A stretch of 64,000 nucleotides of DNA from Nocardia flavorosea NBRC 108225 (GTDB taxonomy: Bacteria > Actinomycetota > Actinomycetes > Mycobacteriales > Mycobacteriaceae), in contig NZ_BDCG01000028.1 of the NCBI RefSeq assembly GCF_001613385.1, positions 1 to 64,000 of the forward strand. The letters are read 5' to 3'. Positions 50,646-59,879 of this stretch are shown here, piece after piece. Below the pieces are notes generated by a model, which saw nothing but the letters and a program-made list of their open reading frames with translations, was not told the origin of the DNA and did not search any database. A program made the position numbers and the translations under genes. Each line of letters opens with the position of its first letter. The first letter of the stretch is position 1.

Positions 50646-51489
50646 CCTGCACCTCCATCTTCTGCCTGCCTGCCGCCAGTAGTACGCGTCCCAGGGCGCC
50701 CACTACCAGCAGCCAGAAGACCTGTGTTCCGACCACTTGCACCGCGGCCCCGCCGGCTACACGTCCGGACAGCACATCCACCGGTACCTGCAGCATCGAC
50801 GGGAACGGCGTCGCGTGGGCGAATGTCTTCAACCAGTCCGGGAAGACGTGCACCGGAACGAAGAGGCCCGCGAGAAAAGGTCCGCAGGTCTGATAGAGGG
50901 TTCGGATACCGCGGGTTTCCACCACCCAGAACCCCGCTGTGGTGAGGGCGAACAGGGCCAGACAGGAAATCGCGATCCCCAGCAGGAGGCTGAGCGCGCC
51001 GAGTAGATAGGACACCGGCGTACCGGGCAGCACCAGGCCGAAGGTGAGCGAGCCGATGAGCAGGCTCGGCAGCAGGCGCGGGATCAGGGCGCAGATCCCT
51101 CGTCCGAGGTCGGCGGCGAGATTGCTCAGCTGGACATCGACGGGCCGCAGGAAATCGACGACGATATCCCCGGAACGGATACGCTCGCCGAGTTCGTGTT
51201 CCGCGGACAAGAACTGTAAGGCGCCGAGCAGCCCTTGAGAGATCCAGACGTAGGCGCCGATGCTCCCGGCGTCGTATCCGGCGAACCCGCCCGTAGCGCC
51301 GACGGCCGCGACCATCACCGAAGCGCGAACGAATCCGAAGACGGAGTTGGTGAACAGGCCGGCGAACATCGCCAGCTTGTAGTGCCACTGCCGCCGGAAC
51401 CCGGCCACGAGCAGACGCCAGTAGACGAGCACATATCCCGGGAGATCTGCCACGGCAGCAAGCACTCTCCCCCCACCTCGTCCGGACAC
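50638..51489 (-). CDS. ABC-2 permease, DUF990-type subunit 2
   Basis: 283 aa, six hydrophobic helices. Characteristic stretches are FRRQWHYKLAMFAGLFTNSVFGFVR near the N-terminus and LGERIRSGDIVVDFLRPVD in the middle, matching the second ABC-2 subunit of the same exporter. First gene of the operon; a promoter must lie in the 80 nt before it, shared with the end of fadH. Substrate unknown. Confidence 0.87.
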   Translation of the reverse strand: MSGRGGGRVLAAVADLPGYVLVYWRLLVAGFRRQWHYKLAMFAGLFTNSVFGFVRASVMVAAVGATGGFAGYDAGSIGAYVWISQGLLGALQFLSAEHELGERIRSGDIVVDFLRPVDVQLSNLAADLGRGICALIPRLLPSLLIGSLTFGLVLPGTPVSYLLGALSLLLGIAISCLALFALTTAGFWVVETRGIRTLYQTCGPFLAGLFVPVHVFPDWLKTFAHATPFPSMLQVPVDVLSGRVAGGAAVQVVGTQVFWLLVVGALGRVLLAAGRQKMEVQGG

Positions 51490-51570
51490 AAGGACGAGAC
51501 CTTACCGTGCAGCCCCTTTCGGGAAAAGGTGATTTCGCGATCCGGTTCGGCGGCGACCTACGGGATACGC

Positions 51571-53610
51571 CTAGAGCACGGCGGCCAATCTCGTCCCCTG
51601 GTCGATGGCGCGTTTGGCGTCCAGTTCTGCGGCCAGCTGCGCGCCGCCGATCACATGCAGGGTGATCCCGGCGGCGGTCAGTTCGGATTCGAGGTCACGC
51701 ACCGATTCCTGGCCTGCGCAGACGATCACGTTGTCGACCCGGATCACCCGGGCCCGTGCTCGCTGCGGACCGAAGCTTATATGCACCCCGTCGTCGTCGA
51801 TCCGCTCGTAGTTGACGCCGCCGATCTGCTGCACCCCTTTGGCTTTCAGCGCCGCCCGATGCACCCAGCCCGTCGTCCTACCCAGTCCCTTGCCGAACGG
51901 TGTGTCCTTGCGCTGCAGCAGGACGACCTCACGGGCCGCCGGACCCGGCCGTGCGGCGCGTAATTGACCGCGCGCCTGCTCGTCGTCGGCGTCCACCCCC
52001 CATTCCTGTTTCCATTCGTCCGGTTTCAGCGTGGGATGGCCTTCCACGGTGAGGTATTCGCTCACATCGAATCCGATTCCGCCCGCGCCGATCACGGCGA
52101 CCCGCGCACCGACCGGTTTCTGCTCGCGAACCAGTTCCGCGTAGGACAGGACCATCGGATGGTCGATCCCAGGGATATCGGGTAGCCGCGGCCGTACCCC
52201 TGTGGCCAGCACCACCTCGTCGTATCCGCCGGCACGCAATGTGGCGGCGGTGACCTTCGTGTTCAGGTGCACGCGCACCCCGGTCACCTCCAGCCTGCGG
52301 GTGAAATAGCGAATGGATTCGTCGAACTCTTCCTTGCCGGGGATACGCCGGGCAATATCGAACTGCCCCCCGATGCGGTCCAGCGCTTCGAACAGTTCGA
52401 CCCGGTGCCCGCGCTCGGCCAGGTTCACCGCGGCCGACAGGCCCGCCGGCCCGGCCCCCACCACCGCGATATGTTTAGCGCGCCGGGTGGGCGCCAGCAC
52501 CAGTTCGGTTTCGTGACCGGCCCGCGGGTTGAGCAGACAGGACACCGTCTTGCGCTGGAAAGCGTGATCGAGGCACGCCTGATTACAGGCGATACAGGTA
52601 TTGATCTCGTCGCCCCGGCCCGCGGCCGCCTTGTTAGCCCATTCCGGATCGGCCAGCAGCGGCCGGGCCATGGAGATCAGCTGGGCATCCCCGCGGGTCA
52701 GGATCTCCTCGGCGACTTCGGGCATGTTGATCCGGTTCGATGCGCACACCGGGATACCCACCGCCGCGGTGATCTTGGCGGTGAATTCGACGAAGGCCGC
52801 GCGCGGCACCGAGGTGACGATGGTCGGCACACGCGCCTCGTGCCAGCCGATATCGGTGTTGAGCACACTGACACCCGCCGCCTCGAGTTCCTGTGCCAGC
52901 TCGACGATTTCGGTGAAACTCTGGCCGTTCTCGACGAGGTCGGCCATCGACAACCGGAAGATGATCAGGAAATCCGGGCCGACAGCGGCACGGGTCCGCC
53001 GCACGATCTCCACGGCCAGCCGGCGCCGGTTCACCGCAGACCCACCCCAGCGATCGGTGCGGTGATTGGTCCGCGGCGCGAGGAACTGGTTGATGAAATA
53101 GCCTTCACCGCCCATGATTTCGACCCCGTCGTAGCCGGCGAATCGAGCCAGTTCGGCGCAGCGCACATAGTCGTCGATGGTGCGCCGGACCCCGCGGTCC
53201 GACAACGCGCGGGGGCGAAACGGGTTGATCGGCGCCTTGATCGAGGAGGCGGAGACGCTGCCCGGTACATAGGCGTAGCGGCCCGCGTGCAGGATCTGCA
53301 GAGCGATCTTCGCGCCGGCGTCGTGCACGGCGCGGGTGACGGTGCGGTGCCGATAGGCCTCGGTGCGGCTGGTCAGCTTCGCACCGAACGGCAGCAGCCA
53401 TCCGGTGCGGTTCGGAGCGTAGCCGCCGGTGATGATCAGCCCGACCCCGCCGCGTGCCCGTTCGGCGAAGTAGGCGGCGAGGCGGTGCACATCCCAGGCC
53501 CGGTCCTCCAGGCCGGTATGCATCGATCCCATGACCACCCTGTTCCGCAGCGTGGTGCCGCCCAGCTGGAGTGGGCTGAACAACTGCGGGTAACTCGTCG
53601 TCGAGTCCAT
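51571..53610 (-). CDS. fadH: NADPH-dependent 2,4-dienoyl-CoA reductase
   Basis: 679 aa. An N-terminal old-yellow-enzyme TIM barrel with FMN sites (about 1-340) is joined to a [4Fe-4S] cluster (CIACNQACLD, then CLLNPRAGHE). A FAD domain (VVGAGPAGLSAAVNLAERG) and an NADPH domain (VIGAGGIGFDVSEYL) follow. It reduces 2,4-dienoyl-CoA during beta-oxidation of polyunsaturated fatty acids. Length and order match E. coli FadH and Rv1175c. ATG 53610 with AAAGAGAG upstream. Single gene. Confidence 0.94.
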   Translation of the reverse strand: MDSTTSYPQLFSPLQLGGTTLRNRVVMGSMHTGLEDRAWDVHRLAAYFAERARGGVGLIITGGYAPNRTGWLLPFGAKLTSRTEAYRHRTVTRAVHDAGAKIALQILHAGRYAYVPGSVSASSIKAPINPFRPRALSDRGVRRTIDDYVRCAELARFAGYDGVEIMGGEGYFINQFLAPRTNHRTDRWGGSAVNRRRLAVEIVRRTRAAVGPDFLIIFRLSMADLVENGQSFTEIVELAQELEAAGVSVLNTDIGWHEARVPTIVTSVPRAAFVEFTAKITAAVGIPVCASNRINMPEVAEEILTRGDAQLISMARPLLADPEWANKAAAGRGDEINTCIACNQACLDHAFQRKTVSCLLNPRAGHETELVLAPTRRAKHIAVVGAGPAGLSAAVNLAERGHRVELFEALDRIGGQFDIARRIPGKEEFDESIRYFTRRLEVTGVRVHLNTKVTAATLRAGGYDEVVLATGVRPRLPDIPGIDHPMVLSYAELVREQKPVGARVAVIGAGGIGFDVSEYLTVEGHPTLKPDEWKQEWGVDADDEQARGQLRAARPGPAAREVVLLQRKDTPFGKGLGRTTGWVHRAALKAKGVQQIGGVNYERIDDDGVHISFGPQRARARVIRVDNVIVCAGQESVRDLESELTAAGITLHVIGGAQLAAELDAKRAIDQGTRLAAVL

Positions 53611-54343
53611 CGCGGGCTCTCTTTCCGATATCCATTCCGGACCCCGGCGCGGGCGCGGGGCCTGCCGGACCCCATCACACCATTGCGTACGCGGCGATTA
53701 CCACCCCCGGCGGCGGTCCGGGCGAGGAATTGCCGTCACCTGCTGTGATGCCGGTCCGGCGCCGGCGGATCCGCCGGTTTTCCCATTACGGAACCGTCAC
53801 GAGGAACTGAATCCTGGGTGTACCGGCAAAAGTTTTGTGTCGTGCGCCACATGACGTTTAAAGACATTTCCCCAGGTCGCGGCGATACTGGAACACGTTC
53901 ATTTCACCGTTCAAGATCGGTCTCGTTTTTTTCTCAGGTTCTGTTCACCTGCTGTTCACCTGCCGTGACCATTCTGAGATCCGGTCGGAAACGACCTGAG
54001 GTTCGACTGCTCCGCGAGATTGTGAACGCCGGGTTGGAAACAACCGGCCGGACCAGCCCGGCACAGCGCCGTAGATGAATACCGACACGGTATGGCGACG
54101 GCCGAACCCGAACCACTCTACTCCACCGGCAGGTGGAGCTCCGCCGGCGCGGCGGCCCGGGAAACCACCCGGCACCGCGGATGCGCCTTCCGGACCCGAA
54201 CCGGCCTGTGTTCGGTGTCACACAACAAAACCCGACAACAGCACAGTCATGTTTTCCGGTCGCGACCCACCGGTCGCCGCCGAAGATCCGTGCTGCCCGA
54301 ACCGGGCCGGATCCCGAGACCGATCAAGGAACCGAATCCGCTC
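53611..54343. other. Long intergenic region between fadH and the SLT gene
   Basis: About 730 bases of divergent spacing. It is AT-richer than average from 53,820 to 53,960 and includes several GTTCA units and the tandem repeat listed separately. I looked for a c-di-AMP (ydaO-type) riboswitch, as precedes some rpf-like genes, and did not find its conserved elements. No convincing ORF. Confidence 0.45.
53942..53963 (+). promoter_or_regulatory. PHO-box-like tandem 11-bp repeat
   Basis: TGTTCACCTGC occurs twice in perfect tandem (53942-53952, 53953-53963). GTTCACC units every 11 bp are the known PHO-box pattern bound by PhoP/RegX3-type response regulators in actinomycetes. Weaker GTTCA units lie about 45 nt upstream. 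Confidence 0.6.
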
Positions 54344-54985
54344 ATGTACAACCACCGTTTCTCCAGCCTGCGCCGTCGCACCAAACGCGAAGCGATGGGC
54401 TTCGTGCTCGCCACCGCCGGTGTCGTCGCCGTCACCGCGTCCTCGGCGGTTTCCATGGCAGACAACAGCGCACCCACCAAGGTCGCAATGGTCGCCGAGC
54501 AGAAGCCGGCCGTCACCGAGGCCGCAGCGGCGGCCCCCGCACCGCAGGTGGAACCTGCTGCCGCCGCCCCGGCCCCGGCAGCACTCGCCCCGGCCCCGGC
54601 TCCCGCGCCGGAACCGGCACCCGCCCCCGCTCCGGCACCGGCACCGGCTCCTGCGCCGGTCTACCCCAACAACCTCGACGGCTGGATCCGCCAGGCCCTC
54701 GACATCATGCACGCGAACGGCATCCCGGGCAGCTACGAGGGCATCCAGCGCAACATCCTGCGCGAATCCTCGGGCAACCCGGGCGCCATCAACCTCTGGG
54801 ACTCGAACGCCATCGCGGGCATCCCCTCCAAGGGCCTACTCCAGGTGATCGACCCCACCTTCGCCGCGTATCACGTACCCGGCACCCCGTTCGACGTCTG
54901 GAACCCGGTGTCGAACATCGTGGCGGCCTGCAACTACGCCGCCCACAAGTACGGCTCGATGGACAACGTCAACAGCGCGTACTGA
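54344..54985 (+). CDS. Secreted SLT-type lytic transglycosylase
   Basis: 213 aa. A signal-type N-terminus (RRRTKREAMGFVLATAGVVAVTASSAVSMA) is followed by a low-complexity Ala/Pro linker of about 60 residues (APAPAPEPAP-like) and a C-terminal soluble lytic transglycosylase domain. Motifs there are NILRESSGNPGAIN (catalytic Glu), GIPSKGLLQVIDPTF and AACNYAAHKYGS. It cleaves glycan strands in the wall and resembles actinomycete proteins annotated as transglycosylase SLT-domain. I chose ATG 54344 (MYNHRF), since the open frame upstream is not protein-like. A PHO-box-like repeat lies 380 nt upstream. Confidence 0.87.
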   Translation: MYNHRFSSLRRRTKREAMGFVLATAGVVAVTASSAVSMADNSAPTKVAMVAEQKPAVTEAAAAAPAPQVEPAAAAPAPAALAPAPAPAPEPAPAPAPAPAPAPAPVYPNNLDGWIRQALDIMHANGIPGSYEGIQRNILRESSGNPGAINLWDSNAIAGIPSKGLLQVIDPTFAAYHVPGTPFDVWNPVSNIVAACNYAAHKYGSMDNVNSAY

Positions 54986-55344
54986 GTCCATGGCGCCGCC
55001 TCCGGCGCCGCGGGTCTCGGCCCCCGAGGTCTCTGCTGTCCGCACTCGACACTCGCGGCTGCGCCGCATGGCATCGAGCACCGACAGCAGGGACGGGCCA
55101 AAACCTTGCAGGGCCTCGCTGAACCCGGCACCACCGTTCGGTTGCGTCGAGGGTTCGGCGAGGGCCTTACCGAACTCGGCACCGCCCTGGTGACGACGGG
55201 CGGTCGCGAGGGACACAACTACAGCTTGGTCATCGGTGTGGGCACATCGTGGGCGCAACGGCGCGTACCACTGTCCGCGAGCGTGGCCAGGGGGAATCCC
55301 ACAATGGCGTGGGTGCGCGGTGTCGTGTGAAAGCGCGGCACCGC

Positions 55345-55412
55345 GCAGTGCTGTCCAACGCGGCCCCGCAGTGCTGTCCAACGCGGGCCCGCGCGGTGCT
55401 GCCCGGGGCCCA
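55345..55412. repeat. 23-bp tandem repeat, two copies plus a degenerate third
   Basis: GCAGTGCTGTCCAACGCGG plus four C-rich bases repeats at 55345-55367 and 55368-55390; a diverged unit (GCGCGGTGCTGCCC...) follows to about 55412. It ends 3 nt before the -10 element of the next gene, where a -35 region would lie. Confidence 0.65.
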
Positions 55413-55414
55413 CT

Positions 55415-55420
55415 TACACT
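55415..55420 (+). promoter_or_regulatory. Putative -10 element (TACACT) of a leaderless mRNA
   Basis: TACACT fits TANNNT and lies 5 nt before the ATG at 55426, so transcription would begin at or near the start codon. No Shine-Dalgarno is present. Confidence 0.5.
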
Positions 55421-55425
55421 TGTGT

Positions 55426-55737
55426 ATGGCCGATTACGCGCATTCTCCGGCCGCGGAGGCCGGCCGGGCCGCCAAAGCGCGGCAGCTGGCCGGATATCTG
55501 TGGGACCGGGCGATCACCGGTTCCGAGCTACTCGAACTGCCGGACCAGGTGCGGCGCAAGCTGGCGCGCGCGGCGGGGGTCAATCCGCCCAGCACCGCGG
55601 AGACGTGGCGGTCGGTGGCAGGACTCCTGGACGAGAAAGCCGTCTGGGCCGAGCGTAATCCCGATCACCCGGCCGCGCGACGACCCCACCGTGACGAGAA
55701 GCTCCTGTGGATAAAGCCCCCGATCACCCCGTGGTGA
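55426..55737 (+). CDS. Small conserved-looking hypothetical protein
   Basis: 103 aa, soluble, mainly helical: AEAGRAAKARQLAGYLWDRAI, LLELPDQVRRKLARAAGV, AETWRSVAGLLDEKAVWAERN. The basic helices separated by turns could be a small DNA-binding or scaffold fold, but I recognise no family. The start is fixed by the leaderless promoter just before it; the frame upstream has only low-complexity sequence. It lies convergent with the acyltransferase gene. Confidence 0.65.
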   Translation: MADYAHSPAAEAGRAAKARQLAGYLWDRAITGSELLELPDQVRRKLARAAGVNPPSTAETWRSVAGLLDEKAVWAERNPDHPAARRPHRDEKLLWIKPPITPW

Positions 55738-55855
55738 GGTGTCTATCGGGCGCTTGCCTGTCGCTCACCACCGGTCGGTGTATGGACCTCGCACCCGGCC
55801 GGGCGGCGTATCTCGTGTGCCCGGCCGACGCGCCACGCCGGCCGTTGAACGCACG

Positions 55856-57976
55856 TCACCACCAGCCGGTGGCGATACCTATCTGCCGTTCCAGTTCCGG
55901 GGCGAGGGTGCGCGCATAGCTGGCGCTGAGGTGGTGTTCGTCGTGGTACACCAGCACATTGCCTTCGACCACCCGGCAGATCTCCGGCCCGCAGACCGAA
56001 TCGGTGAGATCCAGCAAGCGCATATTCGGGAACGCCGCCGCGTGGATCAGCGCCGGATTCACCGGCGCCAGCGCCGCCGTACGCGGCATACCGCAGGTCG
56101 CGGAGTCCCCACCCGCGGCCAGGCAGTCCACGGCGCTGTAGCGCACACCGGTCGGGCTGCGCAGCCAGGGTGTGTCACGGATGGCGAGCACGTTCAGGTT
56201 CCGTTCGGCCAGCGCCGCCCACACATCGAGGTACTCCGCGGGCACCGCGTCGCCTCCGCTGGGCCAGATCGGGGCCGTCGCAGTGGTGAAGACCCAGTCC
56301 GGCGGCTCGGCAGCCAGTATGTCGATCACCGCGCGGGACCAATCGCGGCAATCGGAAATATCGAGACCCCGATATTGGGCGTCGTCGCGGATATTGAGCG
56401 AACAGCCCATCTTCAGGTACACGACCACCCTGATGTCGTGGACCTTGGCCAGCGCGTCCATGGCGGGCATCCAGTGCTCGGCATGGGAATTACCGACCAT
56501 GGCGATGGTGCGCGAACCGTGGGGATCCCCGTAGGTGCAGGTCGTCACTTCTTTGTTGAACCAGTCGGAGATACAGCCGTCGCGGGTGGGTGCCGGCAGG
56601 TCGTTGGAGGCCTCCAGAATCGAGGGCCGCAGCTTTGCCACCGGCACCTCGGCACCGGCGAACAGTGCCTCGGCGCCCGGATATTCGTTCACCGGCAGCG
56701 CCTCGACCGGCTGGGAGGGTGTCCGCGCGACCACCACCTGCCAGGAAACGCAGGCGCCCAGGAGCAGCACCCCGACCAGGCTCACCGCGACACCGGGGAC
56801 ACGACGCCGCCATACAGGGGTCGTCACAGTTGCGCCCGAACGCACCCGTAGCGGTTCTTCGATGAACTTGTTGGTGACCACGGCGAGAATCAGCGAGGCT
56901 CCGATGACCAGTAGTCCGCCGTCGAGTCCCGCATGTGGTTTCCCGGTCTGCACCAGGTAGTAGATGAGCAGTGGCCAGTGCCACAGATACAGGGAATACG
57001 CGATGGCACCGAGTTCGACCATCGGCCGGGTCGCGAGCAACCGGTTGACGAACGGTTGCTGTCCACTCTCCGTGCGGATCCCGGCAATGATCAACGCGAC
57101 TGCGGCACCGACCGGGAACAGTGCGGCCGGCCCCGGGAACTGGCGGGCGCCGTCGAACAGCAGACCACAGACCAGCACGGCGACGAGACCGCCGACCGCG
57201 AGCAGGGTCGCCAGGGACCGCCCGATCCGGCCGGCCCCGAGCCGCAGCCACGGTAGCGCGGCGGCCAGCAGGGCACCGACCAGCAACTCCCAGGCGCGGG
57301 CGGCGCTGTCGTAATAGGTCCACTCCTGCGAAACCGTCATCCAGACGGTGGCGTAGACGAACGAGGCGGCACCCAGCAGAATCGACAGTGCCACGATCGC
57401 GGGCCGCACTGCGCCCGCCGAGCCCAGGCGCCGGCACACCCAAGCGACCAGCCCCAGCAGCACGACGATGGCCAGATAGAACTGTCCCTGGACGGCCATC
57501 GACCACAGATGCTGCAGCGGGCTCACCGAGGGGTCCGCGGCCAGATAACTCTCCGCAGCCTGCGCCAGATACCAATTCTGGTAGTAGAGGGCCGAGGCCA
57601 TCGTCTGCCCCGACATATCGCCCCAGGTCGAGTACGGCTTGGTGGCAACGGTGGCCACGGCCACCACGGCGAGCACGACCATGAGGGCGGGTAGCAGCCG
57701 CCGTGCCGTACGCGTCGCGACCTGCCGCGCATCGACCACGCCGGTACGTTCCACCCGCCGCAGCAACATTCCGGTGAAGAAGAACCCGGACAGGACCAGG
57801 AAGATATCGACGCCGCCGGAAACCTTGCCGTACCAGACGTGGAAGGCGACTACCAGGGCGATCGCGATGCCGCGGAGACCATCGAGGTCGAGCCGGTAAT
57901 CGGCCGAACGGGCGGGGGTACCGGGCTGCGCTGCCGGAGATGGCTCGGCTGCGTCACGGTCTTTGATTCGCAACAA
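55856..57976 (-). CDS. OafA/YrhL-type membrane acyltransferase with SGNH domain
   Basis: About 706 aa. Residues 20-370 form an acyltransferase-3 domain of 10-11 transmembrane helices, opening with LDGLRGIAIALVVAFHVW (catalytic His). The C-terminal ~270 residues are an extracytoplasmic SGNH hydrolase-like domain with GNSHAEHW and DEHHLSASYA. Such proteins O-acetylate wall polysaccharide, peptidoglycan or a glycolipid. I prefer a TTG start at 57976 preceded by GGAGAG; the longer frame to 58147 adds an Arg/Ser-rich lead that does not look like protein. Target glycan not deducible. Confidence 0.9.
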   Translation of the reverse strand: MLRIKDRDAAEPSPAAQPGTPARSADYRLDLDGLRGIAIALVVAFHVWYGKVSGGVDIFLVLSGFFFTGMLLRRVERTGVVDARQVATRTARRLLPALMVVLAVVAVATVATKPYSTWGDMSGQTMASALYYQNWYLAQAAESYLAADPSVSPLQHLWSMAVQGQFYLAIVVLLGLVAWVCRRLGSAGAVRPAIVALSILLGAASFVYATVWMTVSQEWTYYDSAARAWELLVGALLAAALPWLRLGAGRIGRSLATLLAVGGLVAVLVCGLLFDGARQFPGPAALFPVGAAVALIIAGIRTESGQQPFVNRLLATRPMVELGAIAYSLYLWHWPLLIYYLVQTGKPHAGLDGGLLVIGASLILAVVTNKFIEEPLRVRSGATVTTPVWRRRVPGVAVSLVGVLLLGACVSWQVVVARTPSQPVEALPVNEYPGAEALFAGAEVPVAKLRPSILEASNDLPAPTRDGCISDWFNKEVTTCTYGDPHGSRTIAMVGNSHAEHWMPAMDALAKVHDIRVVVYLKMGCSLNIRDDAQYRGLDISDCRDWSRAVIDILAAEPPDWVFTTATAPIWPSGGDAVPAEYLDVWAALAERNLNVLAIRDTPWLRSPTGVRYSAVDCLAAGGDSATCGMPRTAALAPVNPALIHAAAFPNMRLLDLTDSVCGPEICRVVEGNVLVYHDEHHLSASYARTLAPELERQIGIATGWW

Positions 57977-58294
57977 CTGCTCTCTCCGACCTATCGACTT
58001 ATCCGCCGGGCCCTGTGGGGATCGATTGACAGCAGCGAAGAGCGAGCCTCGGACATAGCATGCATCCCTATCACAATGTGTGGTCTCCGGCGAATTCCGC
58101 CGCTGTTCGGGCGGGCTTCGCGACCGCGGCACACCTCGTCGCGGCAACCGGGGAGTACCCAGCGCCGGCCGCGATTTCTCCTTGTCTTATCCAGGCCATA
58201 CGAGTTGACAATCGAGGCGGGCCTCACAACAGTGGTAGCCGCGCGTTCTCCGTTCGGACGCAAGATCCACCCCCCAGCAGACATAGAGGAATTC
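57977..58294. other. Divergent intergenic region
   Basis: About 320 bases between the acyltransferase and excalibur genes, presumably with both promoters. An AT-richer stretch at 58,050-58,080 could hold one of them. No hairpin or repeat stands out. Confidence 0.35.
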
Positions 58295-58600
58295 ATGAAC
58301 GTACGCCAGCTCTATGTCAGCGCCGCCGCCGCGGGGCTGACTCTCCTGGCCGCTCCCGTTGTGGGCGCCGGTTCCGCACAGGCCCTCCCTCCCCTGGCGG
58401 GCACGGGCTCCTCGACGGTGGACGCTCTGCTCGGTGCCACCGGTTCGGCGCAGCTGACACAGACCGGTTCCGCCGGTGGCGCCTTCAAGAACTGTGACGA
58501 AGCGCGCGCCGCGGGTCGGGCGCCGATCTTCCGCGGTGAGCCCGGGTTCGGCCCGCACCTGGATCCGGACGGCGACGGGTTCGCTTGCCCCACCGTCTGA
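58295..58600 (+). CDS. Secreted excalibur-domain calcium-binding protein
   Basis: 101 aa. Signal peptide at residues 1-31 (cleavage likely after AGSAQA), a short Gly/Thr linker, then one excalibur domain (FKNCDEARAAGRAPIFRGE...DPDGDGFACP) with the two Cys and the DxDxDG calcium loop. These domains occur on surface proteins of actinomycetes and are thought to bind Ca2+. ATG 58295 has GAGGA 8 nt upstream. Single gene ending at a strong hairpin. Confidence 0.9.
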   Translation: MNVRQLYVSAAAAGLTLLAAPVVGAGSAQALPPLAGTGSSTVDALLGATGSAQLTQTGSAGGAFKNCDEARAAGRAPIFRGEPGFGPHLDPDGDGFACPTV

Positions 58601-58619
58601 TTCGATCCCACTGCGCACA

Positions 58620-58655
58620 AACGCCCGGTGACGGAGTTTTCCGTCACCGGGCGTT
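58620..58655. terminator. Strong bidirectional hairpin
   Basis: AACGCCCGGTGACGGA (58620-58635) and TCCGTCACCGGGCGTT (58640-58655) form a perfect 16-bp stem with a GTTT loop, between the excalibur and DUF3618 genes. Confidence 0.85.
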
Positions 58656-58669
58656 GTCGTCTGCGGTAT

Positions 58670-58897
58670 TCAGCGCAGGATCTTGAACAGCACCGCACCC
58701 GCGAGCAGGACACCCGCACCGATCAGGCTGTACTTCACCTTGGGTTCTTTCACCTTGGCCAGCGCCAGCTGTTTGGTGCCCTCGGCGATCCGCTGCGGAT
58801 CGGCCCGCACCGCGATCTCGTCCAGGGTGCCGGCCAACCGCTCCCGCGCGGCCTCGATCTCCTGCTCGATCCGCTCGGTTTCCTTTGCCACCTTCAC
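58670..58897 (-). CDS. DUF3618 small membrane protein
   Basis: 75 aa. The N-terminal half is a charged helix (ETERIEQEIEAARERLAGTLDEI, the DUF3618 hallmark) and the C-terminal third a transmembrane helix (YSLIGAGVLLAGAVLFKIL). Common in mycolic-acid bacteria, with no established function. ATG 58897 with GGAGG upstream. Single gene, divergent from the peroxiredoxin gene. Confidence 0.88.
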   Translation of the reverse strand: MKVAKETERIEQEIEAARERLAGTLDEIAVRADPQRIAEGTKQLALAKVKEPKVKYSLIGAGVLLAGAVLFKILR

Positions 58898-59143
58898 GCC
58901 TCCTGTACCTGGTCTGCCGCGTCCACCGGCGGCCGATGATCACCCCTGGGTCGCGGTTCGTCACCGCGGCGCGCCAGGGTTCGCGCACGAGTGTATCCGG
59001 GGTCACCGCGGCCGCTGCTCGCTCGACCCCGGCGCGGCAGGTCGCTGTCGGCCACGCCACCGCACGCCCGACTACCGGCGGTTCCGTCCACGATGACCGC
59101 GCGACGCCCACCGAGTCCGCCTCCGGGAGTCATAGCGTTCGGT

Positions 59144-59149
59144 TACGGT
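59144..59149 (+). promoter_or_regulatory. Putative -10 element (TACGGT) of a leaderless mRNA
   Basis: TACGGT fits TANNNT and lies 6 nt before the GTG start at 59156. Confidence 0.4.
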
Positions 59150-59155
59150 GCGAGT

Positions 59156-59629
59156 GTGACCGAAAACCATCGACTCTCCCCGGGCGATCCGGCACCCGAT
59201 TTCACTCTTCCCGACGCGGACGGCAACGAGGTATCGCTGGCCGATTACCGCGGCCGCAAAGTCGTGGTGTACTTCTACCCCGCTGCGAGCACCCCCGGCT
59301 GCACCAAGCAGGCCTGTGATTTCCGGGACAATCTCGGTGAACTGAACGACGCGGGCCTGGCGGTGATCGGGATCTCCCCCGACAAGCCGGCCAAACTGGC
59401 CAAGTTCCGGGATGCCGAACAGCTCAACTTCCCGCTGCTGTCCGATCCCGAACGCACGGTCCTCACCGAATGGGGCGCGTTCGGCGAGAAAACCATGTAC
59501 GGCAAAAAGGTGACCGGCGTCATCCGGTCGACCTTCCTCGTCGATGCCGAAGGCAGAATCGAAGTGGCCCAGTACAACGTGCGCGCCACGGGCCACGTCG
59601 CCAAACTCCGCCGCGACCTTTCGGTGTAG
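59156..59629 (+). CDS. bcp: Thioredoxin-dependent peroxiredoxin (Bcp/PrxQ)
   Basis: 157 aa. Thioredoxin-fold peroxidase that reduces H2O2 and organic peroxides. STPGCTKQACDFRD holds both the peroxidatic Cys and, five residues on, the resolving Cys typical of alpha-2 PrxQ. VYFYPAA and the C-terminal IRSTFLVDAEGRI fit. GTG 59156 follows a probable leaderless promoter. Length is standard. No partner thioredoxin is encoded next to it. Confidence 0.93.
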   Translation: MTENHRLSPGDPAPDFTLPDADGNEVSLADYRGRKVVVYFYPAASTPGCTKQACDFRDNLGELNDAGLAVIGISPDKPAKLAKFRDAEQLNFPLLSDPERTVLTEWGAFGEKTMYGKKVTGVIRSTFLVDAEGRIEVAQYNVRATGHVAKLRRDLSV

Positions 59630-59879
59630 TCGCGGAGACAGTCCGGCATCCGCGGGCGCCTCCCCGGCGGATGCACAGGGCGCCACCACCGATCCGTCAC
59701 GGAGCCGGAGACTCACCGCGGGCAGCACCGACCTTGCGACGACCGTGGCGTGTGGATCGAGGCCCGCCGTAGTCCGCCGGCCCGGGGGCGCCGCGGAACC
59801 CGGTGCGCACCCCCGGGCCAGATCGCGCTTACTCGGTACACAGACGAGCGCGATCCGGCGGTAACTTGCTCCCCGGCAA

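Larger units (their letters stand above)
54986..55425. other. Intergenic region with tandem repeat
   Basis: About 440 bases. The antisense frames are long, but Arg/Ser-rich and unlikely. Apart from the 23-bp tandem repeat and the leaderless promoter at its right end, I see only imperfect GTTCGG/CCGAAC dyads near 55150-55175. Confidence 0.4.

Noticed and set aside
52267..53748. 493-codon frame antisense to fadH
   Set aside because: FadH shows every expected motif on the other strand; the antisense frame shows none.
53611..54343. c-di-AMP (ydaO) riboswitch before the SLT gene
   Set aside because: Expected because some actinomycete wall-lysis genes have one, but the conserved sequence blocks are not present.
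54836..55381. 181-codon antisense frame after the SLT gene
   Set aside because: Ser/Arg/Ala-rich, runs into the SLT coding sequence and the tandem repeat, and has no start signal.
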